Source: Bacillota bacterium (GTDB lineage: Bacteria > Bacillota > Clostridia > Peptostreptococcales > Anaerovoracaceae). From it: a DNA stretch of 14,607 bases. The stretch lies in the NCBI GenBank assembly GCA_017515765.1, contig JAFWFF010000129.1, positions 1 to 14,607 of the forward strand. Direction: 5' to 3'. The position numbers and the translations under genes were made by a program. Below, one piece after another: positions 6,767 to 13,342 of this stretch. Position 1 is the first letter of the stretch. Every line of letters begins with the position of its first letter. The notes beneath the pieces are model-generated. The model did no database searches, was not told where the DNA came from, and saw nothing but the letters and a program-made list of their open reading frames with translations.

Positions 6767-7885
6767 TCACTTCCCTTCGGGAACGGGCGCGTCCTTCCGT
6801 TTGGAGTATTTCCGGACGTAGAAGCGGTGCTCCAGGATCCTCTCCGCCTGCCCGACCGTAATCGGGTCGTTTCCTGCAGCGGCGAGAAGCGCAGCCATGC
6901 AGTTCTTCTCGAGGACCATCAAAAACGCTTCCGCCTCTTCTTCGGAAGGCGCGGCGATAAGGGCGCCGCGCCATTTGATCAGCACTGCGCCGGGCAGTTC
7001 GCGGATCGCTCTGGCGGCTTCCATGTCGCCGGCGCCTCTCTGCAGGCATCTCACCTGCGTGCCGGCAAACTGGGCCATGTCGTCGACGTAAGCCGGGACC
7101 GCCTTGCCGTATTCGCTCATCTTGAGGACAAAGGGGCTGGCGCACTCTGCGGTTACCGCCGCGCCCGTCCTGATGAACACTCTGTTCCAGCGATAGTTTT
7201 CCTCGTGGATATCAGCATGTGTGAAGCGCATATACTTCTTAAGAGGTATGCCGCTCTCGTGGCCTTCGGGGAATTCGGCGCCGACCAGTTCCCTGTATAT
7301 AGTCTCCGAAAGATCTTCGAGCGCGTGGGCCGCGCGGAAGACTTCCTCATACGATCTGCCAAGGATGACAGCCCCGTGGTTCCTCATGAGGACCGACTTG
7401 GAATGCGGGTTCTGCTTGAGCGCCTCAGCCACGTTGTCGGCCAGCTTCTTTGTTCCCGAGAGCCCGTATGCAGCGGTCGGTACCCTGAGGCCGAGCAGCG
7501 CGCGGGGCGATTCCGCCGGGTCTCTGTCCGGATCCGTCGGGACCGAGAAGGTCTCGCCCAGGGTGCTCAGCGCGGTCGCGTAGTTCTGATGGGTGTGGAT
7601 GATGAAGTCCGCGTCCTGGCGCAGCTTGTAGACCGCCGCGTGGAGCAGCTTCTCGCTCGAGGGCTTCGGACCCGTTTTGTCGTAGGACCCGTCAGCGATC
7701 TTCACGACCGCCAGATCCTCCGGCTTGAGATCCTCGTAAGCCCTGCCGCTCGGCGTGATGATGAACTCCTCGTCGGAGATCCTCGCGCTGACGTTTCCCC
7801 AGGTGCGGGCGATGAGGCCGCTCTTCAGGAGCTCAAGGCCGGCTGCGATGACTTTTTCTCTTGCTTCTTCGATCGAATATGCCAT
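6767..7885 (-). CDS. Class II aldolase/adducin family protein with a second, degenerate domain
   Basis: Class II aldolases use Zn2+ to cleave or form sugar-phosphate C-C bonds. The N-terminal domain (about 1-215) carries the full metal and catalytic set known from fuculose-phosphate aldolase: E78 in KPSSEKLLH, H97 and H99 in IIHTHQN, and H170 in MRNHGAVILG. It also has the GNVSAR (30-35) and TPSG (44-47) phosphate-site motifs. The remaining ~150 residues look like a second aldolase-like copy: GALIAAPSEEEAEAFLMVLE resembles the region after NHG but lacks the His ligands. With 372 residues the protein is much longer than the usual 210-230. It starts at ATG with GGAGG, 9 nt after the aminotransferase stop. 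Substrate unknown. Confidence 0.88.
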   Translation of the reverse strand: MAYSIEEAREKVIAAGLELLKSGLIARTWGNVSARISDEEFIITPSGRAYEDLKPEDLAVVKIADGSYDKTGPKPSSEKLLHAAVYKLRQDADFIIHTHQNYATALSTLGETFSVPTDPDRDPAESPRALLGLRVPTAAYGLSGTKKLADNVAEALKQNPHSKSVLMRNHGAVILGRSYEEVFRAAHALEDLSETIYRELVGAEFPEGHESGIPLKKYMRFTHADIHEENYRWNRVFIRTGAAVTAECASPFVLKMSEYGKAVPAYVDDMAQFAGTQVRCLQRGAGDMEAARAIRELPGAVLIKWRGALIAAPSEEEAEAFLMVLEKNCMAALLAAAGNDPITVGQAERILEHRFYVRKYSKRKDAPVPEGK

Positions 7886-7894
7886 GGCGCCCTC

Positions 7895-9409
7895 CTATTT
7901 CTTCGCTTCCTGCCCGGGGAGCCTGCCGCATTTCGCGAATACCCGGTCAAAGCGCGCGATAACGTCGTCGATATCTTCCTCGGTGTAAGCCGCGCTGGTG
8001 TAGAGGCGGGACCCGGCGAGGGTGATCAGGCCTTCGGCCATATACGCCGCCCCCATATGCTCCATCTCGTTCTGGCGGATGCCGGTCTCTTTGATGATGC
8101 CGGGCACCTCCCAGAGCCTGGACCAGTCGATCGAGAAATGCATGGTCCCGACGCTGTCCAGATGGCAGATCGAACCCTGGTTGAAGGCCACGAACGGCAG
8201 GTTGTACTTCTTGATCGATTCCTGCAGGCCGCGGGTCAGGCGGTCGCCCATGCGTCCGGCCTTCTCGCAGGCGTTCTGCTTCTCGATCTCGCAGATCATG
8301 TGGTAGCCCGCGCAGGTCGAGATCGGTGTCGCCGAAAGCGTGCCTCCGCAGAGGGCTTTGTGGACCTTCTTCAGCTGTTTGCTCTGTCCGTCGAGCCCGG
8401 CTCCGAGGTACGCCATGCAGTCACGGTGTCCGCCGACCGCTCCGGCTCCCGGGTATCCTCCCGCCACGACCTTGCCGAAGACCGTGAGGTCGGGGTCAAC
8501 TCCGAAGAATCCCTGGGCGCCGTGCACTCCGAGACGGAAGCCCGTCACCACTTCATCAAAGATGAGCAAAGCGCCGTATTTATGCGCGAGGCGCTCGCAG
8601 CCCTTGACGAACTCCTTCGACACCGGGCGCGTGCCGGATTCCGGGCCTACCGGCTCCATGAACACAGCCGCGGTGCCGCCGTCGAGTTTATGCTTCTTCA
8701 GCTTCTTCTCGAGGTCCTCCAGGTCGTTCGGGAAAAACTCGTCGGTATGCTTGAATATGAATCCGGGTACGCCGTGTGAGAGCATGCCTTTGGTGCCCGG
8801 GATGCGAATGCCGTAGGCGAGCTGGTCGGACCAGCCGTGATAGGCGCCGCCCATCTTCAGGATGTTCTTGTTGCCTGTCTTGAGGCGGGCGATCCTGGCA
8901 GCGCACATGCATGCCTCGGTACCCGACCCCAGGAAGCGGATCATCTCGACAGAGGGGACGAGCTCGCTGATCTTCTTCGCGAGCTTGTACTCGTATTCGT
9001 GGAAGAGCCCGGTCGAGGGCCCGCAGGTGTTCAGAAGGTCGATTACCGCGTCCCTGACCTCGGGCGGGTTGCTTCCGAGGACGGTCGGCCCGCCCGCCTG
9101 CAGCAGGTCGTAGTACTCGTTCCCGTCGACGTCGGTCATCTTGTTGCCGATGGCCGATTTGATCGCGATCGGGAAGGGGTAGTTGAACGCGAGGTTGTGC
9201 TCCACTCCGCCCGGTATGACCTTCTTCGCCTCGTCGGTCATCTGTTTGGAGCCCGCGCATTTCGCGTCGAAATAGTTCTTAATGTAGTCGTCGAGATGCT
9301 CCGGCAGCACCGAGTAGATCGGCTTGGTGATCAAAGCGTCCAGCCGCTTGGTGACGTCCGCAGCGTCCAGGTAATTCTCGCTGTCTATAGCGTATCCGTT
9401 ATATGCCAT
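7895..9409 (-). CDS. Class III (GSAM-like) PLP-dependent aminotransferase
   Basis: The 504-residue protein has the fold-type I class III aminotransferase motifs: FLGSGTEACM (SGTEA 162-166, phosphate site), GGAYHGW (187-193, ring stacking), IFDEVVTGFR (D285 for the PLP ring nitrogen) and LTVFGKVVAGGYP with the Schiff-base lysine K313. It is closest in style to glutamate-1-semialdehyde aminomutase, which is ~430 residues. About 50 extra residues at the N-terminus precede the usual start, and neighbours show no haem pathway, so another amino/keto substrate is likely. I chose the ATG at 9407-9409 because GGAGG (9419-9423) sits 9 nt upstream; the longer frame runs back through the promoter. First gene of the operon. 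Confidence 0.9.
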   Translation of the reverse strand: MAYNGYAIDSENYLDAADVTKRLDALITKPIYSVLPEHLDDYIKNYFDAKCAGSKQMTDEAKKVIPGGVEHNLAFNYPFPIAIKSAIGNKMTDVDGNEYYDLLQAGGPTVLGSNPPEVRDAVIDLLNTCGPSTGLFHEYEYKLAKKISELVPSVEMIRFLGSGTEACMCAARIARLKTGNKNILKMGGAYHGWSDQLAYGIRIPGTKGMLSHGVPGFIFKHTDEFFPNDLEDLEKKLKKHKLDGGTAAVFMEPVGPESGTRPVSKEFVKGCERLAHKYGALLIFDEVVTGFRLGVHGAQGFFGVDPDLTVFGKVVAGGYPGAGAVGGHRDCMAYLGAGLDGQSKQLKKVHKALCGGTLSATPISTCAGYHMICEIEKQNACEKAGRMGDRLTRGLQESIKKYNLPFVAFNQGSICHLDSVGTMHFSIDWSRLWEVPGIIKETGIRQNEMEHMGAAYMAEGLITLAGSRLYTSAAYTEEDIDDVIARFDRVFAKCGRLPGQEAKK

Positions 9410-9428
9410 ATTTCCGTTCCTCCGCTCT

Positions 9429-9446
9429 CGTGAACCATCGTTCACG
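9429..9446. promoter_or_regulatory. Candidate TetR operator: 18-bp perfect palindrome
   Basis: CGTGAAC-CATC-GTTCACG is a perfect 7-4-7 inverted repeat. It lies at about +7 to +24 of the predicted transcript and ends 5 bases before the GGAGG ribosome site. TetR-family operators are commonly palindromes of this size with TGAAC/GTTCA-like arms. The TetR gene of the same operon is the most likely binder. Confidence 0.75.
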
Positions 9447-9458
9447 TGTTCTGCCTTG

Positions 9459-9487
9459 ATTGTAGTACGCCATCCCCGCGCCGTCAA
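9459..9487 (-). promoter_or_regulatory. Promoter of the aminotransferase-aldolase-tetR-kinase-gtrA operon
   Basis: On the minus strand, TTGACG (complement of 9482-9487) and TACAAT (complement of 9459-9464) are exactly 17 bp apart. Each differs from the sigma-A consensus by one base. The transcript would start near 9452, directly before the palindrome. A strong promoter of this kind fits control by repression. Confidence 0.82.
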
Positions 9488-9540
9488 GCAAAAAGCGCAG
9501 AAATAGCCAGGAATTATGGCTTGGTTAAAGTGAAGAGGAC

Positions 9541-9570
9541 ATAATAAAACCGGACATGTGACGCCCGGGT
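9541..9570 (-). terminator. Possible weak terminator after the K+ channel/unknown pair
   Basis: On the minus strand, ACCCGG and CCGGT arms (with one bulged C) surround about 11 nt and are followed by TTTTATTAT. The stem is short and imperfect. A second weak candidate, AGCCA/TGGCT, lies near 9504-9522. One of them probably ends the upstream transcript before the 9459-9487 promoter. Confidence 0.35.
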
Positions 9571-9665
9571 ATAGGTAGTTAGCTTATTGTCCCTCATCAT
9601 TGCTTTGGAGGTTACAATAATGTTACCCTAATTGCAAATTTGAAGATGTTAGAATGATGCCTTTG

Positions 9666-10616
9666 TTATCTCTCAAATGAATTGTTGTCTTGTCTTTTTT
9701 TGGTTTGCAAAGGTTGTTTTGCTCGAATAACCGCTTTAGTTTTTCTAAGTGCAGCTATTGAAGCTGCTATTCCCAACGCACAAATAATGATCATCCCCCA
9801 ATAGGGACCCGCAAACCCCGCAAGTAAAAATATGCAGAAAAGTACCAGTAGGACATGCCACATGATTCTTATAGCTTTAAACTGGCCTGGCTTCTCGTCA
9901 TACATTCTTGTATACGCGTCTGAGTCAATTCGCGCTTCGCTATTTTCATTACCATTCTGCTCACTGCCATGATATATGTCGTTTGCTCTAGCCAAATATG
10001 TTGATCTTACCCATCCACCATCCCCCTGTTCGTCCTTAAAGTACATCAAATCCGGATGACGTTTAAACAGCGCCGCTGAGTAAGCTTTTATATCTTCACT
10101 TCCTAAATCAGCTTGTAAAAGCACCGCGTCTGGAATCTGATCTTTATACACTAATGGATTTGAGACCTGATTATCCACGAAAAACGCATATGCATCATAT
10201 GGAAGAGCATCATAATCTATTCCCCTCCCCGTCTCCAGATCTATTTCATCTACATACAGGGAGTCTGCACTACCGGTGTTCCGCTTTATTCTTTCAACAT
10301 CTATAGCGTCAGTGAGACGGTCCGGGACGAATTCGTCAAATCTCATCCCTTCTTCCACCTTGTAGTTGTCTTCATAATATCCTGGCGCATCCTTTACCTG
10401 GTTAGCTTTTCTAACACCGCTATAAATATCTCTTACTCCAACAGTTGTACGATGATAAACCGCGTTATAGGCGGCTCTCTTGGGGTCTTTTATCCAGCCA
10501 ACCCCCTTTTTTCCATAAAAAGGATTAACCGCTCCTTTTGCTGCTCGTTCGATTCTTCCGGTTGTTCTTGCCTTGACAGATTTTTTAATGCTTGGTTTTC
10601 TGATGCCAACCTTCAT
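9666..10616 (-). CDS. Membrane-anchored protein of unknown function, coupled to the K+ channel
   Basis: Three parts can be seen in the 316 residues. The first is a strongly basic N-terminus (1-60) starting MKVGIRKPSIKKSVKARTTG and containing NPFYGKKGVGWIKDPKRAAYN. I recall similar basic openings on otherwise unrelated Firmicutes proteins of unknown role. The second is an acidic, Asp/Tyr-rich middle (75-245). The third is two membrane helices (about 251-268 and 272-290) with a basic tail, so most of the protein should lie on one side, probably the cytoplasm. The start ATG is 2 nt after the channel stop, with AAAGGAG within the channel's last codons, so they are translationally coupled. Base composition is clearly AT-richer than the flanking operons. 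I do not recognise a function. Confidence 0.75.
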   Translation of the reverse strand: MKVGIRKPSIKKSVKARTTGRIERAAKGAVNPFYGKKGVGWIKDPKRAAYNAVYHRTTVGVRDIYSGVRKANQVKDAPGYYEDNYKVEEGMRFDEFVPDRLTDAIDVERIKRNTGSADSLYVDEIDLETGRGIDYDALPYDAYAFFVDNQVSNPLVYKDQIPDAVLLQADLGSEDIKAYSAALFKRHPDLMYFKDEQGDGGWVRSTYLARANDIYHGSEQNGNENSEARIDSDAYTRMYDEKPGQFKAIRIMWHVLLVLFCIFLLAGFAGPYWGMIIICALGIAASIAALRKTKAVIRAKQPLQTKKRQDNNSFER

Positions 10617-10618
10617 TT

Positions 10619-11374
10619 TCAGGCTCCTTTCGACAGCAAATCGGACTCCTCATTCTTCTCAGAATCAATTCTTTCAATTTCCTGCATATATCCTGCAGTA
10701 ATTATGCCTGCCGGCAAAGCAATAATTGCCACTCCAAATATCGAAGAAACCATTGTGATTACTCTGCCTAAAGTGGATACAGGGTAAATATCGCCATATC
10801 CTACCGTGGTCAAAGAAACAGTTGCCCAATAAACAGCATCAAAGAAAGATTCAAAAGAATCCGGTTCAACGTTAAAGACTATCAGCGCCGAAACCAGAAT
10901 ATAGCCTCCAGCGAGTACACAAACCGCAATCAGAGAATTCTTTGATTTCTTAAGAACATTTGCTATTATCTCAAGGTTCTTGGAATACCTTAAGGCCTTG
11001 AACACTCTGATTACTCTCAAGGCTCTTATCATACGGAGAACACGGAGTACTTTGAAACCACTATTAATGATGCTCAACGACGGCAAGATCGAGATCAGAT
11101 CTATTATTGCCATAACAGAGAACGGGTATCTGACAAAAGAAACTATACCCTTTTTTTCAAACTTATAGTCTGCGGTGATCCATCTAAGCAGGTAATCAAT
11201 AATGAATATTGCTACCGTTATTTGGTCTATAATCCTTAAAATGGAAGTTTCTTCTTTGAAAGCAAGAGGAAGAAGGCTAAGCACTATTATGACTATCATG
11301 CTGGCATCATAAATAGAACTCGCCTTGTCTTCCCCGTTTGATTTTTCTATTATTTCATAGATCCGTCTTCTCAT
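10619..11374 (-). CDS. Voltage-gated K+ channel (six-helix Kv/KvAP type)
   Basis: The 251-residue protein has the full single-subunit Kv layout; four subunits would form the membrane pore. S1-S3 lie near 23-40, 46-64 and 83-100. An S4 voltage sensor (108-129) has Lys/Arg at every third position (108, 111, 114, 117, 120, 123, 126, 129). S5 lies near 147-168, the pore helix ends in the selectivity filter TTVGYGD (189-195), and S6 spans 203-229. A short acidic C-terminal tail carries no regulatory domain. I chose the ATG at 11372-11374, because AAAGAG precedes it by 9 nt; the ATG at 11383 would sit directly on that site. It is 31 nt after the ADI-like gene with no terminator between, and is AT-rich. 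Confidence 0.92.
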   Translation of the reverse strand: MRRRIYEIIEKSNGEDKASSIYDASMIVIIVLSLLPLAFKEETSILRIIDQITVAIFIIDYLLRWITADYKFEKKGIVSFVRYPFSVMAIIDLISILPSLSIINSGFKVLRVLRMIRALRVIRVFKALRYSKNLEIIANVLKKSKNSLIAVCVLAGGYILVSALIVFNVEPDSFESFFDAVYWATVSLTTVGYGDIYPVSTLGRVITMVSSIFGVAIIALPAGIITAGYMQEIERIDSEKNEESDLLSKGA

Positions 11375-11405
11375 AATAAGCATCTCTTTTCAGAAGTTCG
11401 ATCCA

Positions 11406-12350
11406 TTATCCTCTCTTCAGGAACCCGGTGCAGCAATGCATCGCGCCGAAGCCTTTGCGGATCTCGCTGATGTCGACGGTGATGACTTTGATGCCGTTCT
11501 TCTCGAGGAGTTCCTGCGACCTCGGGTTGCCCTCCGGCATTACGATGAGGCCGGGCTCGATCGCGACGAAATTGATCGCGAACGTGATCTTCGCCTCGTT
11601 CCTGGAGGGGCATTCCAGAAGCTTGATGCCCTTCTTCTTAAGCGCGTCGCAGACGTCATAGGGCACCTGCGGGGCGTTGATCAGGGCCACGTCGTGGGAG
11701 GCCATGTTGAGGTTGCCGTCGATGTGCGCGTGGCCGTAGGGGACCTGCATGTGGATGATGTTCGTGACTCCCATGCGCTTCAGCTCGGTCTCGACCATCT
11801 CGTAGCCCTCGCGGTTGGTGCGGACACCGGAAGCGAGCACTATGGTGTGCCTGTCGATCCAGAGGCCCATCGCGCCTTCAAACGTCGCGCTTCCGCAGAT
11901 CGTCCTGATGATCGGGACTCCGAGGTCGGCCAGGGCTTTGGCCATATATCGCTCCTCGCCGCGGCGGGCTTCCATGGCGGGCCGGGTGACTATCGCGCCC
12001 TCCGGCGTCATGAGCAAAAGGTCGCGGCAGAACAGAGCGTTCGGGCGGTCCGGCCTTTGCTCCTCGATGTAGTGGACGCGCACCCCGTGGTCGCGGTAGA
12101 CCTGGCAGAGCGCGTCGTGCTGGGCGCGGAAAAGCTCCGGGTCGATGGGAGAGAGGAACCTCGCCGCCTGCCAGTCAAAATTCTCGATCTCCGGTCCGGG
12201 TCTCCTGACTATGCAGTCCCGGAGCGTGTCTACCTCCGAGCAGACGCCCCAGTCGCCCCAGAGGTTCTTCATATCATCTTCTATCGAGGTCTCAAGCGGG
12301 AACCATCTCTCGCCCGGGATGGAATCGATGTCTCTTAAGATCTCTGCCAT
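11406..12350 (-). CDS. Arginine deiminase/DDAH-type guanidine-modifying enzyme, copy 2
   Basis: This 314-residue member of the guanidino-group-modifying (pentein) superfamily hydrolyses or transfers an amidino group via a Cys thioester-like intermediate. The ADI catalytic set can be matched: RPNALFCRD (D110), FEGA (E158), HID (H209, D211) and the nucleophile in GAMHCC (C306). It is shorter than true arginine deiminase (~410) because it lacks the helical insert, and longer than DDAH (~255), so the substrate is open. It is about 60% identical by eye to the preceding gene. The ATG has GAGGAGGA upstream; the gap to copy 1 is 25 nt. Where ADI-type enzymes have EGGD, it has EGAM. Confidence 0.85.
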   Translation of the reverse strand: MAEILRDIDSIPGERWFPLETSIEDDMKNLWGDWGVCSEVDTLRDCIVRRPGPEIENFDWQAARFLSPIDPELFRAQHDALCQVYRDHGVRVHYIEEQRPDRPNALFCRDLLLMTPEGAIVTRPAMEARRGEERYMAKALADLGVPIIRTICGSATFEGAMGLWIDRHTIVLASGVRTNREGYEMVETELKRMGVTNIIHMQVPYGHAHIDGNLNMASHDVALINAPQVPYDVCDALKKKGIKLLECPSRNEAKITFAINFVAIEPGLIVMPEGNPRSQELLEKNGIKVITVDISEIRKGFGAMHCCTGFLKRG

Positions 12351-12375
12351 GTCTCGTTCCTCCTCGTCCTGCGCG

Positions 12376-13329
12376 CTAGCCCCTCTTCAGATACGCCGTG
12401 ATGCAGTGCAGGGCGCCTTTGCCTTTTTTGATCTCCGGGATCTCGAGGGTGTCGACTTTGATGCCGTTGTTCTCCAGGAGCTCCTGGGTCCTGGGGTTTC
12501 CTGCGACCATCACTATGTGGCCCGGCTCGATCGCTACGAAATTGGTGCAGAAGCCGTCGCGCACCTCGGTCCTGGAAGGCGCCTCGAGGATCTTGAAGCC
12601 CTTCTTCTTAAGCATGTCGATGATGTCGTAGGGGACCTGCGGGGCGTGGATCAGGACCGTGTCGTTGCTCGCGGGGTTCATCAGGCCGTCGATGTGGATG
12701 TTGCTGTAGGGCTGCTGCATGTGGTAAACGGTGACTCCCATGCGCTCGAGCTCGGTCTTCACCTGCTCAAAACCGCTCCGGTTGCAGCGGCTCCCGGTCG
12801 AGAGAACGCAGGTGTGCCGGTCGACCCACATGCCGTTCGCGCCTTCGAACATCCCGTCGCCCGCAATCGTCTTCAGGATCGGCACACCGATCTTGGCGAG
12901 CGCTTCGGCTACGTATCTCTCCTCTCCGCGGCGGGCTGCCATTCCCGGGCGTGTGAGGATCGCTCCCTCCGGAGTCATGAACATGAGGTCGCGGCAGAAG
13001 ATCGCGTTCGGGCGATCCTCCCTCTGGTTCTCGACGTAGTAGACTTTGACCCCGTGCGCGCGGTAGTAATCCGCGACCATGTCGTGCTCGGCCCTCATCT
13101 TCTCGACGTCCAGCGGCTCGTCTGAGAATCTGACCGCTCCCGCGTCAAAGTTCTCGACCTCTTTGCCCGGCCGCCTCAGCAGCACGGCTCTCAGGGTGTC
13201 GACCTCGGAGCATACGCCCCAGTCTCCCCAGTACTCCGTCATATCCGTCTCGAAATCGGTCTCCTTCGGGAACCAGCGCTCGCCGGGTATAGAATCGATG
13301 TCCAGATAATCTTTGTTCAGGTCTGCCAT
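12376..13329 (-). CDS. Arginine deiminase/DDAH-type guanidine-modifying enzyme, copy 1
   Basis: This 317-residue paralogue of the next gene has the same order of active-site motifs: RPNAIFCRD (D114), FEGAN (E162), HID (H212, D214) and GALHC (C309). Both share the opening IDSIPGERWFP, WGDWGVCSEVDTLR, and a C-terminal LKRG. The full Cys/His/Asp/Glu set implies an active amidinohydrolase, deiminase or amidinotransferase; which guanidino compound it uses cannot be read from sequence. Its ATG has AGGAGGA 8 nt upstream and lies 13 nt after the dehydrogenase stop, so it is the second gene of that operon. Differences from copy 2 cluster near the substrate-facing EGA(N/M) and HC(I/C) positions, which may mean different substrates or a heteromer. 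Confidence 0.86.
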   Translation of the reverse strand: MADLNKDYLDIDSIPGERWFPKETDFETDMTEYWGDWGVCSEVDTLRAVLLRRPGKEVENFDAGAVRFSDEPLDVEKMRAEHDMVADYYRAHGVKVYYVENQREDRPNAIFCRDLMFMTPEGAILTRPGMAARRGEERYVAEALAKIGVPILKTIAGDGMFEGANGMWVDRHTCVLSTGSRCNRSGFEQVKTELERMGVTVYHMQQPYSNIHIDGLMNPASNDTVLIHAPQVPYDIIDMLKKKGFKILEAPSRTEVRDGFCTNFVAIEPGHIVMVAGNPRTQELLENNGIKVDTLEIPEIKKGKGALHCITAYLKRG

Positions 13330-13342
13330 GTGTTCTGTCCTC

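Noticed and set aside
6629..8779. 716-codon plus-strand open frame
   Set aside because: It lies opposite the aldolase, the aminotransferase and part of TetR, which have clear family motifs and ribosome sites. Long antisense frames are common in GC-rich genes, and its translation shows no recognisable domain.
7895..9487. Longer aminotransferase frame starting at 9487
   Set aside because: The extra 26 codons cover the promoter -35/-10 and the palindrome, and the ribosome site fits the ATG at 9409.
9541..11400. Mobile element boundaries around the AT-rich cassette
   Set aside because: I looked for direct or inverted repeats at both ends and for an integrase or transposase, and found none. Only composition supports transfer.
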